This document shows positions 23,903 through 33,383 of a DNA stretch of 42,170 nucleotides, piece after piece. The stretch comes from a bacterium (GTDB taxonomy: Bacteria; JAHJDO01): positions 1 to 42,170 of the forward strand of contig JAUWOV010000004.1 of the NCBI GenBank assembly GCA_030611945.1, written 5' to 3'. The number at the start of each line of letters is the position of its first letter. Positions within the stretch are counted from its first letter, which is position 1. The notes below the pieces were generated by a model, which was not told where the DNA came from, did not search any database, and worked only from the letters and a program-made list of their open reading frames with translations. The position numbers were made by a program, and so were the translations under genes.

Positions 23903-25894
23903 TCAAAATATAATTTGTGATACTGATTTAAAAATAAGCGCAATAGCCATTGATACCATAGCTATCAGTCCCATTCCGCAGCTATATCCCACAAGTAATA
24001 AAGGCGTATAAGACTTCCAATTTTTTTGACCGAATTTTTTAGCAAAATAAAACCTGCCTAAAAGTGCGCCAATGAACATTGGAATTATGTGATGAGGCCA
24101 CCATACTGAAACTCCTGCAACTATACCGTAAAACAAGCCAACCGGTATACCGGAAAGCACTGTTATTCCATAAGTAATTAGTCCTACCACTCCGCCTCCC
24201 ATTATTAACGATGGTTTAATTGCTCCCAGCATCCATTTGCTTCCTCCCTCAAGAGTGGACGTTGCCCACAACGTTTGAAACGTTGCTGTTAATGGCCACC
24301 ACTTATTTGCAAAGGCATAAGCTGGCGCTGGTATAGGACCCATCTTCCAAATAATTTGCCAGAATAGAAAACTGCAAAAACCAAAAATAAAAAAGCTTGC
24401 AATTTCCGCTTTTATAAGGCTTTTTAGTTTTGTTCTTGTCAGTTCTAATTCCTTGAATTTCTGCACATAAAAACCATGATTAAAGAAAGGCACTGGCGCA
24501 AACCAGATGGCCACTCCCTTATACCCGCTTAAAATGAAGGTACCCTCTCTAACCATTGGAAAAGAAATCCCGCCTGGAAGACCCGCAATTCCGAACATTC
24601 TGGCAGAGACATAGGAAAGCAAAGGAGTTAATATAAATCCAAACATAAATAGCAGAACCAGTGGGAATTTAGGCACTAATATATGACAAAGAACTATGTA
24701 TGCAAGTGTGGAAAACACCCATATGCTCAATGCAACAAAAATCGGGATGTCCCCCCTTTTTTTTCTATATTCAATGGAAAGACTCTCTTTCTTTTTAGCT
24801 TCCATCCCGGCTTTTGTTAAGGACTTAAAAAACAGAAATAAACCTATGATCGCAACTGCTATTACCAAGCCAAGCGCAATACTGAGCCAAAAATCTATAT
24901 TTGTAGATACATGTGTCTGTCTAACGTCCATTCCGTGTTTCCAATTTGGAATAAGTCCTAATTTATACAATATGGGATTCCCAATAAATTTAGATAGAAT
25001 ACTTCCGATAAACCCTCCTATTACAACCCAAAATGGAAGAAAAAATCCCATAAATAAATATCCCATATCTGTCCAAATGCCTAGCATCGCTCCGGGCAGG
25101 AAAGTTCCAATTTTTGTGGTAGCATCAACCCAGGGAATAGGTATCAACATCAAAGGCTTTGCTGCAATAAGTCCTGTCAGAGTTGGAATAGTAATATAAA
25201 TCAAACCGTAGATTATGCCTATCATTCCAGCAATAGTAAATACCTGCATACGCCATGTATCTTTTTTAGCGCTTATATCCTCCAGTGTTTTTGATCCCTC
25301 TGCCATAACACGCGCCATCGGAAATTCTAATTTTTCAACATCACTGGTCCTACGAAACAATGCATACGATAATCCAAACCAATTTAACCTAAAAAGAATA
25401 TGATGCCCTATTAAGATCAAAAAAGGAATCAGCCATTCTCTGTGAATAAAAATTCTTTTTACTATGGCATCAGAGGTCGCGCTTGGAACTACCCAGCTAG
25501 GAAGCAGTTTAGACAAACCGAATGCTTTAGCCTGAGAAGATTGAACTAAAAACTGCTGCCAGATTTTATCTCCAAATATGCCGCCCTGCAATACAAGGCT
25601 TGCCGCTCCCAATTGGGCTCCAAATGTTACCAATCCGGCGGCTACATATCCGATAATATAAATTTCCTGTCTTTTTAATTTAACAAACGCTCTTTTTGCT
25701 ATTTCCACAAAAAGTATCATTGTGACCCACATTGACCCATGGCCCAATACACCTCCAGTAACTAAGGCAAGGTAAATAGATCCAGGCAGCATTACAAAAC
25801 CAATAAAAATTGCCGCAATAATCGTCTTTACATTAAATCCATCCAGAAACTCTTCAGATTCCTGCTCTATTTCAGGTTCAAATTCTTTATCCAT
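23903..25894 (-). CDS. Large polytopic membrane protein, OPT/DUF6785-like
   Basis: 663 residues with a short acidic cytoplasmic N-terminus and about 14 predicted hydrophobic segments. The sequence resembles the DUF6785/DUF6784 proteins of planctomycete-type genomes, which look like distant oligopeptide-transporter (OPT) relatives: repeated glycine and proline-rich helices (LPGSIYLALVTGGVLGHGSMWVT), LEFPMARVMAEG, and GGGVVGLITYGITVLSGIPVGLFYG near the C-terminus. The name rests on pattern memory, not a search. Substrate unknown. It starts three bases after the giant FtsX gene's stop codon and ends beside the half-size FtsX gene, so it is a fixed operon member rather than an isolated transporter. 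Confidence 0.7.
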   Translation of the reverse strand: MDKEFEPEIEQESEEFLDGFNVKTIIAAIFIGFVMLPGSIYLALVTGGVLGHGSMWVTMILFVEIAKRAFVKLKRQEIYIIGYVAAGLVTFGAQLGAASLVLQGGIFGDKIWQQFLVQSSQAKAFGLSKLLPSWVVPSATSDAIVKRIFIHREWLIPFLILIGHHILFRLNWFGLSYALFRRTSDVEKLEFPMARVMAEGSKTLEDISAKKDTWRMQVFTIAGMIGIIYGLIYITIPTLTGLIAAKPLMLIPIPWVDATTKIGTFLPGAMLGIWTDMGYLFMGFFLPFWVVIGGFIGSILSKFIGNPILYKLGLIPNWKHGMDVRQTHVSTNIDFWLSIALGLVIAVAIIGLFLFFKSLTKAGMEAKKKESLSIEYRKKRGDIPIFVALSIWVFSTLAYIVLCHILVPKFPLVLLFMFGFILTPLLSYVSARMFGIAGLPGGISFPMVREGTFILSGYKGVAIWFAPVPFFNHGFYVQKFKELELTRTKLKSLIKAEIASFFIFGFCSFLFWQIIWKMGPIPAPAYAFANKWWPLTATFQTLWATSTLEGGSKWMLGAIKPSLIMGGGVVGLITYGITVLSGIPVGLFYGIVAGVSVWWPHHIIPMFIGALLGRFYFAKKFGQKNWKSYTPLLLVGYSCGMGLIAMVSMAIALIFKSVSQIIF

Positions 25895-25897
25895 AAT

Positions 25898-28800
25898 CTA
25901 TGCCTTTCCTAGTTCCAGCTTCTCTCCTTCTTCTTTGTATTCATTCTTTATCTCCGGACTAATTGTTCTCCACACAAGAAACTGTTTTCTCAACGTGTCA
26001 AGAAAATGCCTGTTCAGTCTCTTCCACGCGCCCGTTTCTCCGCTTAGTCTCACAATTAATAATTTTATATTATACACATTGTATTCTCCTGCAGGAATTG
26101 CTTTTAACTGAAAATCCTGACTTATTCCCAGATCAAATGGAGCTAACCATGCTCTTGTCTTCAATACATACCCCGTTTCTTCTTTCTCTTTAAAGGCAGA
26201 CAGATTTGCTCCGTCTGTATAGAAATCTCCTACAGACTCCTCTTCGTAGGACGCAAAGTAATCCTTTAAGAATACAGTTAACCCAAGAACTTCTGCGCCG
26301 CTTACTGTAAATGGAAAATCAAATTCCCAATTATCTCCTGTTGGCTCGGGGAGTTCCCATTTTCTGGTTACGTCAGGAACAGCAAGCTCTGCTGCCTTTC
26401 TGGCAGGATACATAGTAGATAAAATCACTGTTGCCATTACAATTAATGTGGAAGCTACTGCTGAGGTAGAGGAATAATTCAGAGTTAATCCACCCAATAA
26501 GTCAAAAACAGTTAAAACCTTTGCTACCACCTGTCCAAGCAAATAACCTGCTACAGCTCCCAAAACTGCGTATACGCATGATTCTGCTATAAATAAGGCT
26601 GAAATATGAATAGGAGCCAGCCCAACTGAGGAATAAATCCCGATCTCTTTAAACCTCTCATATACAGATCCCATCATAGTGTTAAGAACTATCAGAGAAG
26701 CAATAAGAATCGGTATAAATAAATTCCCCATACCTGACAATGAGCTAAGCCCTAATGAACTATATATTGTAACCTTTCCGTCAATCCCAGCAAAAAGAGT
26801 GACTGCCAATCTGGATATAAAATTCTCTATGCCTTTTCTTACATCTACACCTTCATTAAACTTAATCGCGACTGACTGTATGGTGCCTCCCAGCTCTTGC
26901 ACTAATTTGTACGGAACCATAACAACATTCTCATATTCCAAATGATTAAATGACTCCAACCTGCCGCCGCCGCCAATACTCATCCTTTCAGCTTTTGGCT
27001 GTTTAAACTTTTTTATTGACTCAGGGTCAGTAATCATAAAATCAACAGGAGCCAGGTTCTCATCGTCAAGATCCTTGAGATCAACTATACTTGACGCATT
27101 AAATATTCCCTTAACTAATAGTTTATTCCCAAACATCTGGATATAACTTTCCCCTATATCCTTTGAAGATATTGATATTAACTCTGCCAACTTATCCGAA
27201 ATAATACATACATTCTTATCTCTATCATTGAACCAGTCCCCATACTTAATATACTTACTAATACCTGTGATCCTTTCCTCTTGAGGAGTTAGTCCAATTA
27301 ACCCAAGCGCATAAGCATATCTATCTCCATTCTTCACCTTAATGTAGCTCTTACCTGTAGTAAAATCCTTATTAGGAATATACCATGCCCTTGGAGATAC
27401 ATCAGCTATATCCTTGAATTCAGCCTTTATATATTCATAAGCAGGCTCTTCTATCGGATTCCACGTTCGATCTCTTATCATGGCTCCTTCGTAAAGAGGC
27501 GTATTATCTCTGGGAACTTGATTAAACTTCATAAATGACTTTACTGACGTAAATGAAAGCACTGTAAATGTGAGAAGAATGAGTGTTGCAGAGGTTAAAA
27601 AAGTTCTGATCTTGCGCTTTTTCATATTAGAAATACCCAAAGAGAATGCAGCAGCTGATGCGCTTGCTCTGCTAACATCGCTTTCATAAGACCTTGTCAT
27701 TTTCCGCTTTAAGTTCTGCATTCGCTCTTCAAATTTAGAGCTTATTATCAATAACACAATTACAGAAAGCATCATTATAATGAATGCAAGAAGAATTATT
27801 TCCGGAGCGTTTGTCAATTTGAACGCAGGATGAACAAAACGCATTACCATATATATCGCTATAAATATGCCTGCTATCCCGCCAATCTGTTTTTTGATAT
27901 CTACAAATCCAAATAGCAAGCGCTCCATAAAATAAGCAAACGGGATAAGAAGCGCAAGATAGAAGATAATGCCTTTTATCACATCATTCGCCGTAGCCTT
28001 TACATCAGGATACGCTCTGGATTCTATTCCAACCGCTCTTCTTGAATACTTTATAAATTCATCCCATTTTTTATTCTCTTTAGCCTGACAAGCTTTTTGC
28101 AGAGCTTGTTCAGCTTTTTTATGTAAATGCCAAAGCCTGTCATTGGATATTCCATATTTCTCCAGATTCTCCATTCTAAACTGGTTTAAAAATAGCATAT
28201 CATTTGCTGCCTGGAATGATGTATTTACAATTGTTCCATCCTTAGATATCAAAAACCCATCGCCTTCAGAGTGAATTTTGCTTTTTGCGTCTTTTGAATT
28301 CAGCAACAGCAGTCGCATTCCAAGAGGCCCTGCTCCAAAAGCAAGCTTTATACGTGTATTTGGAGAGGAATAAATTACCCCGTATGTTTCTATGGAAGAC
28401 GTCCAATCCCAGGGTTTGATCTTTATAAATGAATATCCATACGAAGACGGAATACTGTTCCCTTCATTAAATATATCAATATTGTCAAGCTGCGCCAAAT
28501 ATCTTGGATCTAATAACTCATAAACGTTGGTAGCTACGCATGGAAACAGAACAATAGTATGTTCAACAAATCTCCAATCCATTTTAAATTCTATTGGATA
28601 CATCTCATCTCCGTAAACACCCATATCCGGAGCATAAACTATATCCCCTGATTCAGAGTCCAAAGAGTATGCTTCTAACCGGGATTTACCCAGGGCTGGT
28701 ATTATTCTGGATATTTCAAACGACCCATCCTTATCTGTGAGTTCTATCAAATCTGGTCTTACGCCCTTAATTACCTCTGTAGTTTTACCAAGCACTTTCA

Positions 28801-30403
28801 AAACAGCCAATCCACCTGCAACAGGTTCATCAGGCACAAAGCTCTTCCTTGGATCAAAAGTTACAACTCTTCCTTTCAAAGTACGTAAAGTATCTTTGAA
28901 TTTACCCCTAACATCAGGGAAAAACTCTTTTTTATTCAATGCCATATGAAATAAACAACTGATATGTTTGATCTGTGTAAAGAGATTTTTGAAATCAACA
29001 GTTCCCTGTCTATCCAATGGTGTATCTACTAATCTTCTGCTATCATGAGCAGTTATAAAACAAAGCGCAGGAATCCCGCAGGTTCCTATTATGCCTGCGT
29101 CCGTATTAATATTCCCTGCAGTTATTGAATCTATATTCAGTCCCTTCTCAGGACTAATGCCATTAATCAACACACTGTCTCTGGATTTACTAAATATCTT
29201 TCCCATTTCATCTGCAAAAGACATAAATGTTTTGCCAAAACTGGCAAAATACCCAAGGTTTTTATCCGTATCTATATCATGATATATCACTAACTCATTG
29301 TTATGGCTTGATAAATCTATACACAGGAAAAGCTTTATATCCATCGGGTCTGTAATCTTGCTTTTAAACGGCTCTTCCAGTCTGCAGTGAGCCTGCAAAA
29401 AGGCGTCTATTCCGCGCCGCGCTAAGAAATGTCCGGATGTAGCTAAAAACAGGACCGTCCTAGAAGGAGGATTATTCCTGAGAATCTTTGCTATCTGAAT
29501 GAGAGCAGCTATACTGCATGCGCTATCCGCTCCTGGCGCTATAGAAGGCACAACAGAGATGCTGTCATAATATGCTTCTATAACTACAACTTCTTTCTTG
29601 AGCTTAGGATCACTGCCGGAAATCCATCCAAGTACATTCTTAGTAACCTTTCTTTCCCAGTCCATCCTTGCCTTAAGATGAACATCCAGCTTTCCATCAC
29701 TTTCTTTTATTGATTTTCTGAGATAAAGACCATCCTGCATGGATATCCAATATCTTGGTATATTTAACGGCAGATTCAAATATTTCTTCTCAGCTTCAAC
29801 ACGAGTTGTATCAGCAGGCTCTATAAAAATAAACGCCTTAGCTCCAAGCATTGAAATATCAAGCCATTTGTTCCCGCAGTTAAAATCAAGTAAGACAACT
29901 TTGCCTTGAATGGTTTTGCCATTAAGCTCTTCAAAGCTCCCTGTTTTCCCATCAATTATCTGGCTCGTTATACCGGCTGACGGAAGACTGGAAGTTCTGA
30001 TAAGATTCGGCCACAAACAATACAGCGGAAGTTCTTTCTTGCTACTGGAAACAACCAGAGAAGCCCCTTTATCTACAGGAACCGTGACTGAAAAATCCTC
30101 GCTTTTTACATTCTCAAGACCAATCTCTTGAAAAATATTTTCTATATATTCGGAAGCTTTCTCATTCCCTTTATAACCGGGAACCCTGGAGCCAAGATTA
30201 GACAGGTCAGAAACTATAGCCTTTATATACTGCGAGTTTACTTGTTCTGAAATTTTAGTTAGGTTTAGATTATCACCATAAACAGGGGAAAAAGATATTC
30301 CAACAAGCAATCCTATACAACATAGAAACAAGATCAAATTTCTAATTATTTTTGTTTTTTCTCTGTGCCTATGTGCCTTTGCCACTTTGCGCCTTTTTCC
30401 CAT
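25898..30403 (-). CDS. Giant M28-peptidase-like / FtsX permease fusion protein
   Basis: 1501 residues from ATG 30403 (GTG 30406 also possible). Basic N-terminus and membrane helix (about 20-40); M28-like domain (about 50-480) with a PA-type insert (about 150-225); a beta region (about 500-780); three membrane segments (about 830-930); an FtsX helix (MKKRKIRTFLTSATLILLTF, about 955) with a periplasmic MacB-type domain; the three-helix FtsX core (YERFKEIGIYSSVGLAPIHISALFIAES, from about 1260); and a cytoplasmic C-terminal domain of about 150 residues. M28 metal positions look lost: AHYDS is AYYDS, GADDNASG is GADSACSI, and the EE pair is SGH. It is therefore probably a binding, not a cleaving, domain. 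It heads the operon with the OPT-like, FtsX and LolD genes. Confidence 0.85.
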   Translation of the reverse strand: MGKRRKVAKAHRHREKTKIIRNLILFLCCIGLLVGISFSPVYGDNLNLTKISEQVNSQYIKAIVSDLSNLGSRVPGYKGNEKASEYIENIFQEIGLENVKSEDFSVTVPVDKGASLVVSSSKKELPLYCLWPNLIRTSSLPSAGITSQIIDGKTGSFEELNGKTIQGKVVLLDFNCGNKWLDISMLGAKAFIFIEPADTTRVEAEKKYLNLPLNIPRYWISMQDGLYLRKSIKESDGKLDVHLKARMDWERKVTKNVLGWISGSDPKLKKEVVVIEAYYDSISVVPSIAPGADSACSIAALIQIAKILRNNPPSRTVLFLATSGHFLARRGIDAFLQAHCRLEEPFKSKITDPMDIKLFLCIDLSSHNNELVIYHDIDTDKNLGYFASFGKTFMSFADEMGKIFSKSRDSVLINGISPEKGLNIDSITAGNINTDAGIIGTCGIPALCFITAHDSRRLVDTPLDRQGTVDFKNLFTQIKHISCLFHMALNKKEFFPDVRGKFKDTLRTLKGRVVTFDPRKSFVPDEPVAGGLAVLKVLGKTTEVIKGVRPDLIELTDKDGSFEISRIIPALGKSRLEAYSLDSESGDIVYAPDMGVYGDEMYPIEFKMDWRFVEHTIVLFPCVATNVYELLDPRYLAQLDNIDIFNEGNSIPSSYGYSFIKIKPWDWTSSIETYGVIYSSPNTRIKLAFGAGPLGMRLLLLNSKDAKSKIHSEGDGFLISKDGTIVNTSFQAANDMLFLNQFRMENLEKYGISNDRLWHLHKKAEQALQKACQAKENKKWDEFIKYSRRAVGIESRAYPDVKATANDVIKGIIFYLALLIPFAYFMERLLFGFVDIKKQIGGIAGIFIAIYMVMRFVHPAFKLTNAPEIILLAFIIMMLSVIVLLIISSKFEERMQNLKRKMTRSYESDVSRASASAAAFSLGISNMKKRKIRTFLTSATLILLTFTVLSFTSVKSFMKFNQVPRDNTPLYEGAMIRDRTWNPIEEPAYEYIKAEFKDIADVSPRAWYIPNKDFTTGKSYIKVKNGDRYAYALGLIGLTPQEERITGISKYIKYGDWFNDRDKNVCIISDKLAELISISSKDIGESYIQMFGNKLLVKGIFNASSIVDLKDLDDENLAPVDFMITDPESIKKFKQPKAERMSIGGGGRLESFNHLEYENVVMVPYKLVQELGGTIQSVAIKFNEGVDVRKGIENFISRLAVTLFAGIDGKVTIYSSLGLSSLSGMGNLFIPILIASLIVLNTMMGSVYERFKEIGIYSSVGLAPIHISALFIAESCVYAVLGAVAGYLLGQVVAKVLTVFDLLGGLTLNYSSTSAVASTLIVMATVILSTMYPARKAAELAVPDVTRKWELPEPTGDNWEFDFPFTVSGAEVLGLTVFLKDYFASYEEESVGDFYTDGANLSAFKEKEETGYVLKTRAWLAPFDLGISQDFQLKAIPAGEYNVYNIKLLIVRLSGETGAWKRLNRHFLDTLRKQFLVWRTISPEIKNEYKEEGEKLELGKA

Positions 30404-30435
30404 CACGAAATACTAACATATATTTTAAATACTAG

Positions 30436-30642
30436 TCAATCGCTTTTCTTTATATACGTTCTAATTCTCTTTATTCTTTTAAAAAATATAATTGCCATAA
30501 TGATTAAAAACACATACCTGACAACTTTAAAATAAATATTATCTATCCTAAAAACAGCCGGCCACATACTAAATATTGCCAGAAATATCAATATGTTTTC
30601 AATGTAGTGGCGCGGCGCGGCGCGCCCCTTCTTCTTATTCAT
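30436..30642 (-). CDS. Small membrane protein, unknown function
   Basis: 68 residues: a basic N-terminus (MNKKKGRAAPRHY), two hydrophobic helices (IENILIFLAIFSMWP and VVRYVFLIIMAIIFF) and a strongly basic tail (KRIKRIRTYIKKSD). Its ATG overlaps the last eight bases of ftsY, which suggests translational coupling, and it ends 32 bases before the giant FtsX fusion gene. No family is recognised. It contains a 20-base stretch made only of G and C in an AT-rich gene. It could be a membrane subunit of the downstream operon, or a chance frame. Confidence 0.55.
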   Translation of the reverse strand: MNKKKGRAAPRHYIENILIFLAIFSMWPAVFRIDNIYFKVVRYVFLIIMAIIFFKRIKRIRTYIKKSD

Positions 30643-31573
30643 ACAATATTGCTTTTACAAAGTCAGCAGGCACAAAATCCTCCAGATCATCTATTCCCTC
30701 TCCTGTACCAACAAGTTTCACAGGTATTCCTAATTCATCCTCAATAGCAACAACTATACCACCTTTTGCTGTGCCGTCCAGCTTTGTCAACATTATTCCT
30801 GTAGCTCCCAGATTCTCCGAAAAAGCCTTTGCCTGATACACAGCGTTATGCCCTGCTGTAGAGTCTATTATTAATAGCACTTCAATATTAGACGGCTGTA
30901 TATTTTTACGTATTACCTTGTTCATCTTTTTCATTTCTTCCATTAGATTTATTTTTATATGTAACCTGCCGGCTGTATCAACCAACACAATATCCTTTTC
31001 GGTTTTTTTCGCTGATATCATTCCGTCATACAAAACAGAAGCAGGGTCAGCTCCATACTGGGATTTTATAAGCTCCAAATTCGCCCTGTCAGCCCATATC
31101 TCTATCTGCTCGTTTGCCGCCGCTCTGAATGTGTCTGTTGCGACAAGCAAAACATTTTTCCCCTGCTTTTTATATCTATGCGCAATCTTCGCGATACTGG
31201 TTGTTTTGCCAACCCCATTTACACCAACGGCTAATATAACTCTTAAAGGTATCTTGCATTCAGTCAACTGCTGTTGCGGAAGAATTTCTCTCTGATTGTT
31301 TTTCTCAAAAACCTTCAGTAAGTCGCTTTCCAGCGCATGCAAAATAGCCTGAAAATCTGTTTTATCAATATTATGTACTGAATTTTCTAAATTATTTATG
31401 ATCTTCTGTGTCGTCCTAACTCCAATATCAGCTGTTATTAAGAGCTCTTCCAGATTTTCCAGAATCTCGTGTTCCAGATGCGAACCTACTCCCAAAATAC
31501 CCTTTATTTTCTTTAATCCTGAGAGTATGCGGGATCTTGTTTTGAAAAGCGCGTTATTTAGATTATGTTTCAA
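30635..31573 (-). CDS. ftsY: Signal recognition particle receptor FtsY
   Basis: 312 residues: a short N-terminal helical domain and a full SRP GTPase NG domain. G1 is GVNGVGKTTSIAKIA; the insertion-box motif DTFRAAANEQIEIWADR, G3 DTAGRL, G4 TKLDGTAKGG and the closing GTGEGIDDLEDF are all canonical. It docks ribosome-SRP complexes at the inner membrane for insertion by SecYEG. The acidic A domain of enterobacterial FtsY is missing, as in many phyla. The start is TTG 31573; no in-frame ATG lies nearby. It is 19 bases after etfA. Confidence 0.96.
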   Translation of the reverse strand: MKHNLNNALFKTRSRILSGLKKIKGILGVGSHLEHEILENLEELLITADIGVRTTQKIINNLENSVHNIDKTDFQAILHALESDLLKVFEKNNQREILPQQQLTECKIPLRVILAVGVNGVGKTTSIAKIAHRYKKQGKNVLLVATDTFRAAANEQIEIWADRANLELIKSQYGADPASVLYDGMISAKKTEKDIVLVDTAGRLHIKINLMEEMKKMNKVIRKNIQPSNIEVLLIIDSTAGHNAVYQAKAFSENLGATGIMLTKLDGTAKGGIVVAIEDELGIPVKLVGTGEGIDDLEDFVPADFVKAILYE

Positions 31574-31592
31574 GATATTCCATAGGACTATG

Positions 31593-32777
31593 TCATAAAA
31601 CTTGTTTCAGTTTCTTTGTAAGAGCCGGAACTATATCAAACAGATCTGCGATAATTCCATAAGTTGCAGCCTGGAATATGGGGGCGTCCGGGTCTTTATT
31701 AATAGCCACAATTACATCAGACGAACGCATGCCAACCAGATGTTGAACCGCTCCGGATATTCCGCATGCGATATACAGTCTGGGTTGAACCGTCTTCCCT
31801 GTCTGACCTACCTGATGATATGAAGGTATCCATCCTGCATCAACCGTTGCTCTTGACGCACCTACCGCTGCTCCAATACTGCTAGCAAGGTCTTTTATTA
31901 AACTAAAGTTCTCGGCTTTGCCCAAGCCTCGCCCGCCGGATACAATGATTTCCGCCTCCTGTAGATCAACTACCTGCGATTCCACTACTATTGTATCTAC
32001 AATCTTTGCAATCAGATCGTCAATCTTTAGTTCAAACCCTATTTTTACTATCTCTCCCTTTCTATCAGGATTTCTCTCAGGCTTTTTAAAAACTTTAGGT
32101 CTAACTGTTGCCATCTGAGGACGATGCTGAGGGCATATAATCGTTGCCATGATATTACCGCCAAAAGCAGGTCTGGTTTGTAATAGCAGTCTCTTGTCCA
32201 AGTCGATACTCAAACCTGTACAATCTGCTGTTAGACCGGTCTGAATCCTCACAGCTACTCTTGGAGCCAGGGACCTGCCTATTGTTGTTGCGCCAATAAG
32301 AAAAATCTCCGGCTTATACTTATTAACTGCATCCGTTAAAATATTCGCATACAGACTATTCTGGTAAGATTCTAATTTAGGATCACTTGCAAGGTATACC
32401 CTGTCTGCGCCAAAGAATATCAGTTCCTGCGCAATTTTATCAACTTTATTTCCAAGCAAAACTACTGATACTTCTTCCTTTAATATATCCGCTAATTTCC
32501 TTGCCTCATTTAATAGTTCCAGTGTTACAGTTTGAAGTTCGTCATGCCTTTGTTCTGCAAAGACCCATACACCTTTATGTTCTTCAGTTGATATTTTCTT
32601 CTCTTCTTTGTCCAGAACTATCGCATCAAATCTACATGCATCCACACATGCTCCGCATAATGTACAATTATCCAGAATCTTAGCTTTTTTATCCACTACT
32701 TCTATAGCAGAGAATGGACAGACAGGAATGCATTTTCTGCAGCCTGTACATTTATCAAGAATAATTTTTATTGGCAT
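31593..32777 (-). CDS. etfA: Electron transfer flavoprotein alpha subunit with N-terminal 2x[4Fe-4S] ferredoxin domain
   Basis: 394 residues. Residues 1-60 carry two four-cysteine clusters, CTGCRKCIPVCP and CTLCGACVDACR, for two [4Fe-4S] centres. Residues about 70-250 are the ETF nucleotide-binding domain. From about 280 comes the FAD domain with GGRGLGKAENF, GASRATVDAGWIPSYHQVGQTGKTVQPRLYIACGISGAVQH and INKDPDAPIFQAATYGI. Such ferredoxin-extended EtfA proteins occur in anaerobes that confurcate or bifurcate electrons, for example with lactate or acyl-CoA dehydrogenases. No etfB is in the window, although the pair is usually adjacent; a DNA-binding gene lies four bases upstream instead. Start has AAGGAA upstream. 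Confidence 0.94.
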   Translation of the reverse strand: MPIKIILDKCTGCRKCIPVCPFSAIEVVDKKAKILDNCTLCGACVDACRFDAIVLDKEEKKISTEEHKGVWVFAEQRHDELQTVTLELLNEARKLADILKEEVSVVLLGNKVDKIAQELIFFGADRVYLASDPKLESYQNSLYANILTDAVNKYKPEIFLIGATTIGRSLAPRVAVRIQTGLTADCTGLSIDLDKRLLLQTRPAFGGNIMATIICPQHRPQMATVRPKVFKKPERNPDRKGEIVKIGFELKIDDLIAKIVDTIVVESQVVDLQEAEIIVSGGRGLGKAENFSLIKDLASSIGAAVGASRATVDAGWIPSYHQVGQTGKTVQPRLYIACGISGAVQHLVGMRSSDVIVAINKDPDAPIFQAATYGIIADLFDIVPALTKKLKQVL

Positions 32778-32781
32778 GATG

Positions 32782-33357
32782 TTATTCCTTATTTTTCAAC
32801 GCTTTTTGTTCTGGTTTTTTTTGCTTCCCATCCCATCCTACAAATCCAATTCTTCTTTTGGATTTCTCCGGCGCTGGTGGTAATTCTAATAACTGCTTTA
32901 TAGCTTCAAAGACTGTTTGAAATTGTTGATCGTATTTGCTTTCCATATCTTCAATTTTTCTCTTTAGTTCTTTATGTGTTCCAAGTATTCCCTTAATCCT
33001 CGTAAAAGCTCTCATAATTTGAATATTAACCATAATAGCTTGTTCGCTATTCAAGACACTGGAAAGCATAGCAACGCCTTGTTCAGAGAAAACATAAGGC
33101 AGATATCCACCCAAACTTCTTTTTGATGGTATCACATTTTGTGATACCAAAAATTCAGCTTCTTCTTGCGTAAGTTGAAACATAAAATCTTCCGGGAATC
33201 GTTTAATATTTCTCTTAACTTGCTGTCTTAAAGCTATGGACTTTACTCCATACAGCTCCGCTAAATCTTTATCAAGCATTACTTCTCTTCCTCTAAACAA
33301 AAGTATTTTGCTCTCTATTGTTTTTGCTTCTTTTAAATTTATTTGCTGATTTCTCAT
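32782..33357 (-). CDS. ORF6N domain DNA-binding protein
   Basis: 191 residues from ATG 33357, chosen for the GAGGAAGGA seven or so bases upstream (TTG 33360 is an in-frame alternative). The N-terminal ORF6N domain is textbook: IESKILLFRGREVMLDKDLAELYGV..IALRQQVKRNIKRFPEDFMFQLT, then LPYVFSEQGVAMLSSVLNSEQAIMVNIQIMRAFTRIK. A coiled region and a basic tail (KSKRRIGFVGWDGKQKKPEQK) follow. ORF6N proteins are common in prophages and mobile regions, where they bind DNA or act as anti-repressors. Here it sits in a housekeeping operon between rplQ and etfA, which looks like an insertion. Confidence 0.92.
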   Translation of the reverse strand: MRNQQINLKEAKTIESKILLFRGREVMLDKDLAELYGVKSIALRQQVKRNIKRFPEDFMFQLTQEEAEFLVSQNVIPSKRSLGGYLPYVFSEQGVAMLSSVLNSEQAIMVNIQIMRAFTRIKGILGTHKELKRKIEDMESKYDQQFQTVFEAIKQLLELPPAPEKSKRRIGFVGWDGKQKKPEQKALKNKE

Positions 33358-33383
33358 CAAATATCCTTCCTCAGAACCATACC

